From: Dietzia psychralcaliphila
Lineage (GTDB): Bacteria; Actinomycetota; Actinomycetes; Mycobacteriales; Mycobacteriaceae
Assembly: GCF_003096095.1 (NCBI RefSeq)
Contig: NZ_CP015453.1
Span: 2,852,001-2,916,000 of the forward strand
Direction: 5' to 3'
DNA: 64,000 nt
Shown here: one piece after another, positions 38,236 to 47,137 of the stretch
Numbering within the stretch: position 1 is the stretch's first letter
Layout of the letters: every line of letters starts with the position of its first letter
Program-made: the position numbers and the translations under genes
The notes under the pieces: model-generated
Told to the model about the DNA's origin: nothing
Databases searched by the model: none
The model's input: only the letters and a program-made list of their open reading frames with translations

Positions 38236-40167
38236 TCAGATCCCCAGGATGGAGCTGACGATCCGCTGCGCTACCTCTTCCGCGGTGCCGTCCTCGGGAC
38301 GGATGTGCAGATCGGGGGTCAGCGGCGGCTCGTACGGCGCGGAGACGCCGGTGAACTCGGGGATCTCACCGGCCCGAGCCTTGGCGTACAGACCCTTGGG
38401 GTCGCGCGCCTCGCACTCGGCCAGCGGGGTGTCCACGAACACCTCGGTGAAGGGCAGGTCGGCCGCGACGTGGACGCTGCGCGCCTTGTCGCGGTCGGCG
38501 CGCATCGGGGAGATGAGGGAACAGATGACGACGACGCCGGCATCGGCGAACAGCGCCGCCACCTCCGCGGTACGGCGGATGTTCTCCGCCCGGTCCTCGG
38601 CCGAGAACCCGAGGTCGGCGTTGAGGCCGTGCCGCAGGTTGTCGCCGTCGAGGATGTAGGCGGGGTGCCCGGACTCGATGAGGAGCCGCTCCACCTCGGA
38701 GGCGACCGTGGACTTGCCCGAGCCCGACAGGCCGGTGAGCCACAGCGTGCGGCCCTGCCCGCGGTCACCGCGCTGGACGGCGCCGGCGTGCCAGACCACG
38801 TTGGAACCGGTGGTGGCGGGCCCGATGATCATGCCCGCGCCCACGGTGTTGCCGGTGAGCTCGTCCACGAGGATGAACGCGCCCGTGTCGCGGTTACGGC
38901 GGTACGGGTCGTACATCAGCGGCGTCTGCGTGCGCAGGCCGATGCGGCCGATCTCGTTGAGCCCCAGCTCGGTGGAGTCGGGGTCGCGGTGCAGGGAGTT
39001 GATGTCGAGCCGGTACTCCAGCCCCGTGACGATCGCCTTGGTGTCGCGGGTGGTGTGCTTGACGACGTATCGCTTGTTGGGCGTGAGCGCGGAGTCGTCG
39101 GCGAACCAGCAGACCATGGCCTCCAGCTCGGTGCCCTGGTGCGGGCGGTTGCCGGGGCGGGCGATCATCTCGCCGCGGACGATGTCGATCTCGTCGTTGA
39201 GCGCTATGGTCACCGCGGCCGGCGCCGCCGCCTCGTCCAGCTCCGCGCCGCCCGGGCCCCAGATGGCCTTGATGGTGGACTGCCGACCGGACGGCATGAC
39301 CACCACCTCGTCGTCGACCTTCATGATTCCCCCGGCGACGGTGCCGGCGAAGGACCGGTGGTCCAGTCCGTCGGCGCGCTGGGGGCGGATCACGTACTGC
39401 ACCGGGAACCGGACGTCGGTCAGGTTGCGGTCCGAGGCGATGTGCACGTTCTCGAGATGGTCCAGCAGGGCCGGGCCCGTGTACCAGGGCATGGAGTCGG
39501 TGCGATCGACCACGTTGTCGCCCTTGAGCGCCGACAGCGGCACGAACGTCACGTCGTGGACCTCGAGCTTGGCGGCGAAGTCCGTGAACTCGGAGCGGAT
39601 GGCCTCGTAGGTGGCCTCGTCGTAGTCGACCAGGTCCATCTTGTTGACGGCCACGACCAGGCGCGGGATGCCCAGCAGCGCTGACAGGAACGCGTGCCGG
39701 CGCGTCTGCTCCAGCACCCCCTTGCGGGCGTCGACCAGGATGATCGCCACGTCGGCCGTCGAGGCGCCCGTGACCATGTTGCGCGTGTACTGCACGTGGC
39801 CCGGGGTGTCGGCGATGATGAACTTGCGGCGCGGGCTCGAGAAGTAGCGGTAGGCCACGTCGATCGTGATGCCCTGCTCGCGCTCGGAGCGCAGACCGTC
39901 GGTGAGCAGCGCGAGGTCGGTGTACTCGTCGCCGCGCTTGGCCGAGGTGGCCTCGATCGAGGCGAGCTGATCCTCGAAGATCCCCTTGGAGTCGTAGAGC
40001 AGGCGCCCGATGAGGGTCGACTTGCCGTCGTCGACCGAACCCGCGGTGGCGATGCGCAGCAACTGGGCGTGTTCGGACATGGTGCTCAACTGCTCCGGGG
40101 TGAGCGTCGATGCGGTGGTGAGAGTCGACGCGCTGGGGGCGGACGACGCCGTGGTGGCGGAGCTCAT
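38236..40167 (-). CDS. cysNC: Bifunctional sulfate adenylyltransferase subunit 1 / APS kinase
   Basis: The 643-residue fusion has a CysN GTPase part (about 28-450): [21 protein letters not shown] and NKMDL. It continues with a CysC kinase part from about 465: [26 protein letters not shown] and the [14 protein letters not shown] segment. It makes APS with CysD and phosphorylates it to PAPS. The first 29 residues are Ser/Thr/Ala-rich; [14 protein letters not shown] is an alternative start. The ATG overlaps the cysD stop by 1 nt. Confidence 0.95.
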   Translation of the reverse strand: MSSATTASSAPSASTLTTASTLTPEQLSTMSEHAQLLRIATAGSVDDGKSTLIGRLLYDSKGIFEDQLASIEATSAKRGDEYTDLALLTDGLRSEREQGITIDVAYRYFSSPRRKFIIADTPGHVQYTRNMVTGASTADVAIILVDARKGVLEQTRRHAFLSALLGIPRLVVAVNKMDLVDYDEATYEAIRSEFTDFAAKLEVHDVTFVPLSALKGDNVVDRTDSMPWYTGPALLDHLENVHIASDRNLTDVRFPVQYVIRPQRADGLDHRSFAGTVAGGIMKVDDEVVVMPSGRQSTIKAIWGPGGAELDEAAAPAAVTIALNDEIDIVRGEMIARPGNRPHQGTELEAMVCWFADDSALTPNKRYVVKHTTRDTKAIVTGLEYRLDINSLHRDPDSTELGLNEIGRIGLRTQTPLMYDPYRRNRDTGAFILVDELTGNTVGAGMIIGPATTGSNVVWHAGAVQRGDRGQGRTLWLTGLSGSGKSTVASEVERLLIESGHPAYILDGDNLRHGLNADLGFSAEDRAENIRRTAEVAALFADAGVVVICSLISPMRADRDKARSVHVAADLPFTEVFVDTPLAECEARDPKGLYAKARAGEIPEFTGVSAPYEPPLTPDLHIRPEDGTAEEVAQRIVSSILGI

Positions 40168-41084
40168 CAGAAGTAGCCTTCCTTCTTGCGGTCTTCCATG
40201 CCGGCCTCGGAGATCCGGTCGTCGGCACGGGTGGCGCCGCGCTCGGTGACGCGGGTGCCCGCGACCTCGGCCACGACGGCGGCGTTGTCGGCGGCGTCGG
40301 ACTCCACGCAGCCGGTGCAGGTGGCGTCGCCGACGGTGCGGAAACGGACCAGCTCGGTGCGCGCCTCCTCGCCCGGGAGGGTCTCGAGGAAGCGGGTCTT
40401 GGCCAGGAGCATGCCGTCGCGCTCGATCACCTCGCGCTGGTGCGCGTAGTAGATGGGCGGAAGGTCGATGTCCTCGCGCTCGATGTACTGCCAGATGTCC
40501 AGCTCGGTCCAGTTGGACAGCGGGAACACCCGGATGTGCTCGCCCTTGCGGTGGTTGCCGTTGTAGAGCTTCCACAGCTCGGGGCGCTGCGCGCGCGGGT
40601 CCCAGGCGCCGAACGCGTCACGGAAGGAGAACACCCGCTCCTTGGCGCGGGCCTTCTCCTCGTCGCGGCGGGCGCCGCCGAAGACGGCGTCGAAACGGTT
40701 CTCCTGGATGCCGCGCAGCAGGGCGGCGGTCTGGAGGCGGTTGCGGCTGGTGCCGACCCCGGTCTCCTCGACCACGCGGCCGGCGTCGATGTCGTCCTGC
40801 ACGTACGACACGAGCAGCTGGACCCCGGTCTCGTCGACCACCTTGTCGCGGTACTCGATGACCTCGTCGAAGTTGTGCCCGGTGTCGACGTGCATGAGCG
40901 GGAACGGCATGGGCGCGGGCCAGAACGCCTTCCGGGCCAGGTGGAACATCACCACGGAGTCCTTGCCGCCGGAGAAGAGCATCCCCGGGCGTTCGAACTG
41001 CGCGGCTACCTCGCGGAAGATGTGGACGGACTCGGCCTCGAGTGCGTCGAGGTGCGAGAGCGTCACCGCCGTCCTCGTCGTCAT
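40167..41084 (-). CDS. cysD: Sulfate adenylyltransferase subunit 2
   Basis: CysD forms APS from ATP and sulfate. The 305-residue PP-loop enzyme has [11 protein letters not shown] (about 36-46), [36 protein letters not shown] and [21 protein letters not shown] stands 3-4 nt before ATG 41084. The leader contains a 30-bp palindrome. Confidence 0.95.
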   Translation of the reverse strand: MTTRTAVTLSHLDALEAESVHIFREVAAQFERPGMLFSGGKDSVVMFHLARKAFWPAPMPFPLMHVDTGHNFDEVIEYRDKVVDETGVQLLVSYVQDDIDAGRVVEETGVGTSRNRLQTAALLRGIQENRFDAVFGGARRDEEKARAKERVFSFRDAFGAWDPRAQRPELWKLYNGNHRKGEHIRVFPLSNWTELDIWQYIEREDIDLPPIYYAHQREVIERDGMLLAKTRFLETLPGEEARTELVRFRTVGDATCTGCVESDAADNAAVVAEVAGTRVTERGATRADDRISEAGMEDRKKEGYF

Positions 41085-41126
41085 GCGACCTCCAATGTCG
41101 TGGGCTGGTCCGGGGTGACCGGCCAG

Positions 41127-41156
41127 CAGACCGCAGACAGGTCTGTCTGCGGTCTG
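41127..41156. promoter_or_regulatory. 30-bp palindrome in the cysD leader
   Basis: Perfect 14-nt arms (CAGACCGCAGACAG and its complement) flank a central GT, 43-72 nt upstream of the cysD ATG. It could be an operator for a dimeric regulator or an attenuating hairpin. Confidence 0.5.
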
Positions 41157-41238
41157 GTTCCGCACCATCGTGCGCCCAGGCGGGTCTGATTTACATCTCC
41201 GTGAGGGCAATTCCGGGCAGTTCGTCCGTATGTCGACA

Positions 41239-41260
41239 TAGGGTGTCGGATGTGCGACAC
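41239..41260 (+). promoter_or_regulatory. TAGGGT box and inverted repeat at the IclR start
   Basis: TAGGGT (41239-41244) is exactly 7 nt before GTG 41252. An inverted repeat GTGTCG-N6-CGACAC (41243-41260) overlaps the start, possibly an autoregulatory site. Confidence 0.4.
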
Positions 41261-42190
41261 GAACCCACTCATCGCGTGCTCTCCGTGATCGAGGCGCTGT
41301 CGGTCGACGGACCCCCGCTGCCCCTCACCGAGATCGCCCGGACCACCGGGGCCAGCCGCTCCACACTGCACGCCGTGCTCGCCGAGATGCAGGACGAGCA
41401 CTGGGCCGAGAAGCTCGACGGTGGCTGGCGCGCGGGACCCCGGATGCGCGCGGTGGGCGCGTCGCTGTCCGCGGAGGTCGACCTGGCCCGGGCCGCCAGG
41501 CAGCCACTGGAGCGGCTCGTCGACGCCACGGGCATCGCCGCCGTGGTCTTCGAGACCCGCGACGGCATGAGCGAGGTCGTCGACGTGGTCGGGGCCGGCA
41601 TGCGCACCGCCTCGCGCCCGGACATCTCCGTCGGCCACGTCGTCCCCGTGCGAGCGCCCTTCGCCCGCGAGCTCGTCGCCAGGCTGCCGCTGATCGATCA
41701 GCGGCGGTGGCTGTCGGACTCCGGCGGGCTCACCGGGGCGGCACGGGAGCGGCTGGAGTCGGTGATGCCACAGATCGCCCGACGGGGCTGGTCCATCGAG
41801 CGGCTCACCCCGGCGCGACGCGAGCTGCTGCGGATGGCCGATTCCCTGGAGTCCTCGGGTGTGGGCGCCCTCGTGCGCGACCGCGTCTCCGAGCTGTTCG
41901 TGGAACTGTCCGAGATCGACGTGACCGACGCCGAACTCGCCTCCGCCACCGACCTCGCGGTGACCTCGGTGGCCGCCCCCGTGCTGCGCGCCGACGGCCG
42001 GGCGGTCGGATCGGTGGCCGTGACCCCCGGTCGGCGCATGACCGGGCGGGCCGTCGCGCGGGCCGTCGAGGCGGTGAGCGGCTGCGCGGACGAGGTCTCC
42101 GCCCGCCTCGCCGCCCATCCGCGACCCGCCCGTGCGGCAGCACTCCCCGCGCACCTGGTGCACCCGGCCCACGCCGCCCGCGCCCGCTGA
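41252..42190 (+). CDS. IclR family transcriptional regulator
   Basis: The 312-residue protein has an N-terminal winged helix (THRVLSVIEALSVDGPPLPLTEIARTTGASRSTLHAVLAEMQ, about 6-47) and a C-terminal effector domain (about 75-285). The tail is Ala/Pro/His-rich. It is divergent from cysD and upstream of the AcoR-like gene, so its target is uncertain. GTG at 41252 gives a leaderless message with TAGGGT. Confidence 0.85.
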   Translation: MRHEPTHRVLSVIEALSVDGPPLPLTEIARTTGASRSTLHAVLAEMQDEHWAEKLDGGWRAGPRMRAVGASLSAEVDLARAARQPLERLVDATGIAAVVFETRDGMSEVVDVVGAGMRTASRPDISVGHVVPVRAPFARELVARLPLIDQRRWLSDSGGLTGAARERLESVMPQIARRGWSIERLTPARRELLRMADSLESSGVGALVRDRVSELFVELSEIDVTDAELASATDLAVTSVAAPVLRADGRAVGSVAVTPGRRMTGRAVARAVEAVSGCADEVSARLAAHPRPARAAALPAHLVHPAHAARAR

Positions 42191-42270
42191 CGGGCCGACG
42201 CCCGGGCATCGCACCCGGAGCCGCTTGCGTATGGTGTAGGTCACACCCCTCACCCGGCCGGAGGTGCCCC

Positions 42271-44031
42271 TTGACCCAGACCGTCCACCCCTCCTCCCTC
42301 GCGACCGGCGAGGACCAACTGGACCTGTCCTGGCGCCGATCCGCCTCGTGCGGACTCACCCCGAAGAGCGCACGCCCCGGGGCCCCCGACCCGCTCGCGT
42401 CCCGCTCGCACCGGCTCGCCGAGGCCGCCCGTCCGGTGATGGACGACCTGGACGAGGTCCTCAAGGACACCGGCGCGATGCTCCTGCTCGCGGACCGCGA
42501 GGGCCGGGTCATCCGCTCGGTGCGGGACAACGCCCGGATCTCCCGGATGCTCCTGCGGCGGGGGGTCGACGACGGCGCCACCCTCACCGAGGACGCGGTG
42601 GGCAACAACGGCATCGGCACGGCACTCGAGACCCGCGCCGGGGTGTTCATCCACGGCGAGCAGCACTTCGCGGAGGTCCTGCGGGACTTCGCCTGTTACG
42701 GACACCCGATCGTCGACCCGCTCACGCGCCGCCTGGTCGGGGCGGTGGACCTGACGGGAATGAGCGCCGACGCCTCCCGCATGTTCGCCCCGTTCGTGCG
42801 GAAGATCGTCGCGGACATCGAGGCCCGCTACGTTGACACCGCCCGCGCCGACGATCGCGAGCTCTGGCACCGCTTCGTCGAACGCACCCGCAGTTCCGAC
42901 ACCGCGACCTGTGCGTTCGGCGACGAGGTGGTGCTGGCCTCGCACTCGAGCCTGGAACGGTTGGCCTCCCGGGACATCGCCAGGCTCCGGCGGCTGGTCG
43001 AGCAGGACGAGGTGGGCGACGTCGTGGAACTGTCGGTGGGCACGGTCGGGGTGCTGTCGAGCCGGGTCGGCCGTCGCGGCCACCTGCTCGACCTGACGTT
43101 CCCGGATCAGGACCCCCCGACCACGCCCGTCCCGCGCTCCACGTCCACCCCGGGCTCCGCGATCTCGGGCTCCACGACCACGTCAGGCTCCGGGTCCTCG
43201 AGCTCCACGGCCGGCACGTCCCTCCCGGGCACCACGACCCCGGCGAGCCCCACGGGTCCGGGGCCCGGCGCGAGTGGAGTCGGGGTCACCGCGCGGGCAC
43301 GCGCCGTGGTGGGTCCGTCGGGGTCGGGACGATCGACGACGGCGACGGGGATCGCCGGCCCGGACGCCCTGCACGTCCGGCTCGCGGAGGCCGACAGCGC
43401 CGAGGCGGCGTGGCGCGAGCTCGTGGTCCCTGCCCTGCACGAGCTCGGCACCCAGGGCAGGCCGCTGGTCCTGGACGACATCGACCTCCTCGACGACGCC
43501 GACCTGCGCCGACTGGCAGCGCGCCTCGGGTCCGCGGAGGCCGGCCTCGTCGTCGTCACCAGTCGCGAGGACCCCCGCCCGGCGGTGGCCGAGGCGCTCG
43601 ACGCGTGCGGGGCGCGGACGGTCCTGCGGCCGCTGCATGATCGCGGCGCCGAGAGTGGGGAGATCGTGCGCCGGATGGTCGCGGAGCTGGCCACCGAGCG
43701 AGGACTCGGGACGGCATCGGTGACGGCGCGGTTCGCGGACGCCGTCTGCGCGCTGGACATGCCCAACGGACTGGTCTCGCTGCGGTCGGTCCTGGGCGAA
43801 TGCCTCGCCGAGGCCGCCAGGCGGGGTTCGGCCACCCTGGACGTCAACTCACTGCCTTCCCGCGCCCGCTCCGCCCGGGCGCCGCGCGCCGGCGAACTCG
43901 CGCGCGGCGAGTACGACGCGATCGTGGCCGCGCTGGCGGACTGCGACGGCGTCCGGTCCCGCGCCGCCAAGCGGCTGGGCATCAGCCGGACGACCCTCTA
44001 CGCCCGCATGAGGGAATTCGGACTGTCCTGA
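42271..44031 (+). CDS. AcoR-like GAF/Fis activator with degenerate AAA+ region
   Basis: The 586-residue protein has an N-terminal GAF region (VMDDLDEVLKDTGAMLLLADREGRVIRSV and EDAVGNNGIGTALETRAGVFIHGEQHF, about 50-145), as in AcoR-type regulators. A Ser/Thr/Gly/Pro linker (about 285-345) follows. The AAA+-like part has GPSGSGRST (Lys of Walker A replaced by Arg) and PLVLDDIDLLDD. The C-terminus is a Fis HTH (ADCDGVRSRAAKRLGISRTTLYARMREFGL). No sigma-54 GAFTGA loop is present. The start is TTG at 42271, with GGAGG 7 nt upstream. It probably activates the dehydrogenase genes that follow. Confidence 0.85.
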   Translation: MTQTVHPSSLATGEDQLDLSWRRSASCGLTPKSARPGAPDPLASRSHRLAEAARPVMDDLDEVLKDTGAMLLLADREGRVIRSVRDNARISRMLLRRGVDDGATLTEDAVGNNGIGTALETRAGVFIHGEQHFAEVLRDFACYGHPIVDPLTRRLVGAVDLTGMSADASRMFAPFVRKIVADIEARYVDTARADDRELWHRFVERTRSSDTATCAFGDEVVLASHSSLERLASRDIARLRRLVEQDEVGDVVELSVGTVGVLSSRVGRRGHLLDLTFPDQDPPTTPVPRSTSTPGSAISGSTTTSGSGSSSSTAGTSLPGTTTPASPTGPGPGASGVGVTARARAVVGPSGSGRSTTATGIAGPDALHVRLAEADSAEAAWRELVVPALHELGTQGRPLVLDDIDLLDDADLRRLAARLGSAEAGLVVVTSREDPRPAVAEALDACGARTVLRPLHDRGAESGEIVRRMVAELATERGLGTASVTARFADAVCALDMPNGLVSLRSVLGECLAEAARRGSATLDVNSLPSRARSARAPRAGELARGEYDAIVAALADCDGVRSRAAKRLGISRTTLYARMREFGLS

Positions 44032-44051
44032 AATCGGACTGTCCCGAAAGA

Positions 44052-44068
44052 TGTCCAGAAACTGAACA
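44052..44068. promoter_or_regulatory. Inverted repeat TGTCCAG-AAA-CTGAACA
   Basis: A 17-bp dyad (TGTYCAG-N3-CTGRACA) lies 78 nt upstream of the aldehyde dehydrogenase ATG and 21 nt after the AcoR-like stop. It is a likely activator site for the upstream regulator. Confidence 0.45.
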
Positions 44069-44100
44069 CTCCACTGCCCGCCCACGACCCCATGATGGGT

Positions 44101-44116
44101 TGTGACCGGCCTCACA
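44101..44116. promoter_or_regulatory. CRP/GlxR consensus site TGTGACCGGCCTCACA
   Basis: All ten defined positions of TGTGA-N6-TCACA match. The site is 30 nt upstream of the aldehyde dehydrogenase ATG. In corynebacteria GlxR controls ald and adhA; transfer to this organism is inference. Confidence 0.65.
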
Positions 44117-44145
44117 TCGAGCCGGTCGGGATTTTGGAGGAAACA

Positions 44146-45675
44146 ATGACCGGCACACTCTCCCGGGACACCGGCGCCACCACCCAGGTCGACGAGCGTC
44201 TCGGCGCCGCGGCCCGCGACTTCCTCGGTCGCCCGCACCAGCTCTTCATCGACGGGCAGTGGGTCGACGCCGCGGACGGCCGCACCTTCGGCACCTTCGA
44301 CCCCGCCACCGGCGCCGAGATCACACAGGTCGCGCACGGCGGACCCGAGGACATCAACCGGGCCGTGGCAGCCGCCCGTCGCGCCTTCGACGACGGTGCC
44401 TGGGCCACCATGAAGCCCAATCAGCGCGAGCAGATCCTGTGGCGCATCGGCGACCTGCTGGACGCCAAGGCCGAGCTGTTCGGGCAGATCGAGGCCCTGG
44501 ACAACGGCAAGTCCGTCGCGATCGCCACCGCCGTGGACGTGGCGTGGGCGGCCGACGTGTTCCGCTACTACGCCGGCTGGTCCACCAAGATCGAGGGCTC
44601 CACGGTCAACGTGTCGATGCCGTTCGCCGGTGACAAGCAGTTCCACGCCTACACCCAGCGCGTCCCGGTGGGCGTGTGCGGTCAGATCATCCCGTGGAAC
44701 TTCCCCCTGCTCATGGCGGCGTGGAAGCTCGCACCCGCCCTGGCCACCGGCAACACGCTGGTCCTCAAGCCGGCCGAGCAGACGCCGCTGACCGCGCTGC
44801 TGCTGGGCGAGGTCATCGCCGAGGCAGGTGTGCCCGACGGCGTGGTCAACATCGTGACCGGCTTCGGCGACGCCGGCGCCGCCATCTCCGCCCACGACGA
44901 CGTGGACAAGGTGGCCTTCACCGGCTCCACCGAGGTGGGCAAGCTGATCGTCGACGCCGCCAAGGGCAACCTCAAGAAGGTCTCCCTGGAGCTGGGCGGC
45001 AAGAGCGCCAACATCGTCTTTGCCGACTGCGACTTCGACGCCGCCGTGGCCGGGTCCGTGGCCGCGTGGATGTTCAACCACGGCCAGGCCTGCACCGCCG
45101 GCACCCGCCTGTACGTCGAGGACTCCATCTACGAGAAGTTCACGCAGGCCGTCGCCGACGCCGCCGCCCAGGCCACCATCGGACACGGTCTGGACCCCGC
45201 CACCGAGCTGGGCCCGCTGGTCGATCAGGACCAGTTCGACAAGGTCTCCTACTACCTGCGCGCCGGTATCGAGGACGGCGGTCGGGCCCTGACCGGCGGC
45301 GGCCGACACGGTGACACCGGTTACTTCGTCCAACCGACCGTGTTCGTGGACGTCGAGCCCGATCACCGGGTGGTGACGGACGAGATCTTCGGCCCCGTCG
45401 TCTCGGCCCTGCGGTTCACCGACGTCGACGACGCGGTCCGGCAGGCCAACGACTCGATCTACGGCCTGGCCGCCGGAGTCTGGACGCAGGACATCTCCAA
45501 GGCCCACAAGGTGGCCAGTCGCCTGCACGCCGGCTCGGTGTGGGTCAACCAGTACAACGGCTTCGACACCGCCATGCCGTTCGGCGGGTTCAAGCAGTCC
45601 GGTTGGGGCCGCGAACTGGGCCAGGGTGCGCTGGACCTCTACACCCAGACCAGGTCGGTCAACATCCAGCTCTGA
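44146..45675 (+). CDS. NAD(P)-dependent aldehyde dehydrogenase
   Basis: The 509-residue enzyme oxidises aldehydes, probably acetaldehyde, to acids. Motifs: IIPWNFPLLMAAWKLAPAL (about 173-191), VAFTGSTEVGK (about 254-264), catalytic Glu in LELGGKSANIV and catalytic Cys in FNHGQACTAGTR (about 305-316). EIFGPVVSALRF also fits. TTGGAGGA lies before the ATG. It is flanked by AcoR-like regulator and alcohol dehydrogenase genes. Confidence 0.93.
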   Translation: MTGTLSRDTGATTQVDERLGAAARDFLGRPHQLFIDGQWVDAADGRTFGTFDPATGAEITQVAHGGPEDINRAVAAARRAFDDGAWATMKPNQREQILWRIGDLLDAKAELFGQIEALDNGKSVAIATAVDVAWAADVFRYYAGWSTKIEGSTVNVSMPFAGDKQFHAYTQRVPVGVCGQIIPWNFPLLMAAWKLAPALATGNTLVLKPAEQTPLTALLLGEVIAEAGVPDGVVNIVTGFGDAGAAISAHDDVDKVAFTGSTEVGKLIVDAAKGNLKKVSLELGGKSANIVFADCDFDAAVAGSVAAWMFNHGQACTAGTRLYVEDSIYEKFTQAVADAAAQATIGHGLDPATELGPLVDQDQFDKVSYYLRAGIEDGGRALTGGGRHGDTGYFVQPTVFVDVEPDHRVVTDEIFGPVVSALRFTDVDDAVRQANDSIYGLAAGVWTQDISKAHKVASRLHAGSVWVNQYNGFDTAMPFGGFKQSGWGRELGQGALDLYTQTRSVNIQL

Positions 45676-45828
45676 GTGATCGGGCTGGCGAGAACCGGGA
45701 CCCGGCGTCCCCGTGACCCCTCCGGGGACGCCGGCGACTCCCCTGACCATCCCTTCTGACAGCTCCTGACGTCCCGCACCCCCTGCCCCCTCTCGCATTC
45801 CGCTCATCACTCCCCTCTCCACTTCCGA

Positions 45829-45847
45829 TTGATCGCATTCCGATCAA
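45829..45847. promoter_or_regulatory. Inverted repeat TTGATCG-N5-CGATCAA
   Basis: Perfect 7-bp arms with a 5-bp spacer lie 24 nt before the alcohol dehydrogenase GTG. GCATTCCG occurs twice nearby (45794 and 45834). It is a possible operator, or a hairpin in the leader. Confidence 0.35.
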
Positions 45848-45871
45848 CCGCTCCCCGAAAGGAACACCGCC

Positions 45872-46984
45872 GTGAAGACCAAGGCAGCAGTACTGTTCGA
45901 CCTCCACAAGCCGTTCGAGATCATCGAGCTCGACCTGGACGATCCCGGCCCGGGCGAGGTCCTGATCAAGTACACGGCCGCGGGGCTGTGTCACTCCGAT
46001 CTGCACCTGTCCGACGGCTCGCTCCCCCCGCGCTTCCCGATCGTCGGCGGGCACGAGGGAGCCGGCGTCATCGAGGCCGTGGGCGTGGGCGTCACCAAGG
46101 TCAAGCCCGGCGACCACGTGGTGTGCTCCTTCATCCCCAACTGCGGCACCTGCCGGTACTGCTCGACCGGGCGGCAGAACCTCTGTGACATGGGCGCGAC
46201 GATCCTCGAGGGCCACATGCCCGACGGGACCTTCCGCTTCCACTCGGGCGGCAAGGACTTCGGCGCCATGTGCATGCTCGGGACCTTCTCCGAGCGTTCG
46301 GTGATCTCACAGCACTCGGTGGTCAAGGTCGACGACTGGCTGCCGTTGGACAAGGCCGTCCTGGTGGGCTGCGGTGTGCCCTCCGGCTGGGGCACCGCCA
46401 CCTACGCGGGCAACGTCCGCCAGGGCGACACCGTGGTGATCTACGGCATCGGCGGACTCGGCATCAACGCCGTCCAGGGCGCCGTCCACTCGGGTGCCCG
46501 CCACGTGGTGGTGGTGGACCCCGTCCAGTTCAAGCGCGACGAGGCGCTGAAGTTCGGTGCCACCCACGCCTTCGCCGACGCCGCCGAGGCCCACGCCGAG
46601 GTGGAGAAGCTGACCTGGGGCCAGATGGCGGACCAGGCACTCATCCTGGTGGGCACCGTCGACGAGCAGGTCGTCTCCAGCGCCTTCGACGTGATCGGCA
46701 AGGGCGGCACCGTGGTGATCACCGGCCTGGGCAACATGACCGACAAGACCGTCCAGGTCAGCGGCACCGTCATGGCCCTGTTCGGCAAGACCATCACGGG
46801 CACCCTGTTCGGCTCGGCCAACCCGCAGTACGACATCGTCAAGCTCCTGCGGCTGTACGACGAGGGCAAGCTCAAGCTGGACGAGCTCATCACCACGACC
46901 TACACGCTCGACCAGGTCAACGAGGGCTACCGGGATCTGCAGGACGGCAAGATCATGCGCGGCGTGATCATCCACGACGCCTGA
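45872..46984 (+). CDS. NDMA-type zinc alcohol dehydrogenase
   Basis: The 370-residue medium-chain dehydrogenase has catalytic-zinc ligands in GLCHSDLH (about 38-45) and GGHEGAG, and four structural-zinc cysteines in CGTCRYCSTGRQNLC (about 91-105). The cofactor motif GIGGLGINAVQGA (about 192-204) is present. The sequence resembles actinobacterial NDMA-dependent (mycothiol-era) alcohol dehydrogenases with tightly bound NAD. The start is GTG with GAAAGGAA upstream. It pairs with the aldehyde dehydrogenase for alcohol oxidation to acid. Confidence 0.9.
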   Translation: MKTKAAVLFDLHKPFEIIELDLDDPGPGEVLIKYTAAGLCHSDLHLSDGSLPPRFPIVGGHEGAGVIEAVGVGVTKVKPGDHVVCSFIPNCGTCRYCSTGRQNLCDMGATILEGHMPDGTFRFHSGGKDFGAMCMLGTFSERSVISQHSVVKVDDWLPLDKAVLVGCGVPSGWGTATYAGNVRQGDTVVIYGIGGLGINAVQGAVHSGARHVVVVDPVQFKRDEALKFGATHAFADAAEAHAEVEKLTWGQMADQALILVGTVDEQVVSSAFDVIGKGGTVVITGLGNMTDKTVQVSGTVMALFGKTITGTLFGSANPQYDIVKLLRLYDEGKLKLDELITTTYTLDQVNEGYRDLQDGKIMRGVIIHDA

Positions 46985-46994
46985 CCCGGCCCCC

Positions 46995-47032
46995 GCGGCC
47001 GCGGCCCCGCGGCCCCGCGGCCCCGCAGCCCA
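46995..47032. repeat. Octanucleotide GCGGCCCC tandem repeat
   Basis: Three exact copies of GCGGCCCC (47001-47024) are flanked by partial ones, directly before the long hairpin. Confidence 0.8.
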
Positions 47033-47093
47033 ACGACAAGAGCGTTCCGAACACATCGTCCGAGAGACGGGTGTTCGGAACGCTCTTGTCGTT
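47032..47093. terminator. Perfect 23-bp inverted repeat between convergent genes
   Basis: Arms beginning AACGACAAGAGCGTTCCGAA (47032-47054 and 47071-47093) pair perfectly across a 16-nt loop, 48 nt after the alcohol dehydrogenase stop. It ends in CTTGTCGTT. A bidirectional terminator is the simplest reading. Confidence 0.75.
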
Positions 47094-47137
47094 GCGCCGA
47101 GCGCGGTCGGGGTCGCGCGGCCCCTAGGGGTACTCGG

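Noticed and set aside
47120-47137. CCCCTAGGGGTA as a second CsoR-type operator
   Set aside because: It lacks the ATACCC/GGGTAT arms and lies between convergent 3' ends, not before a gene.
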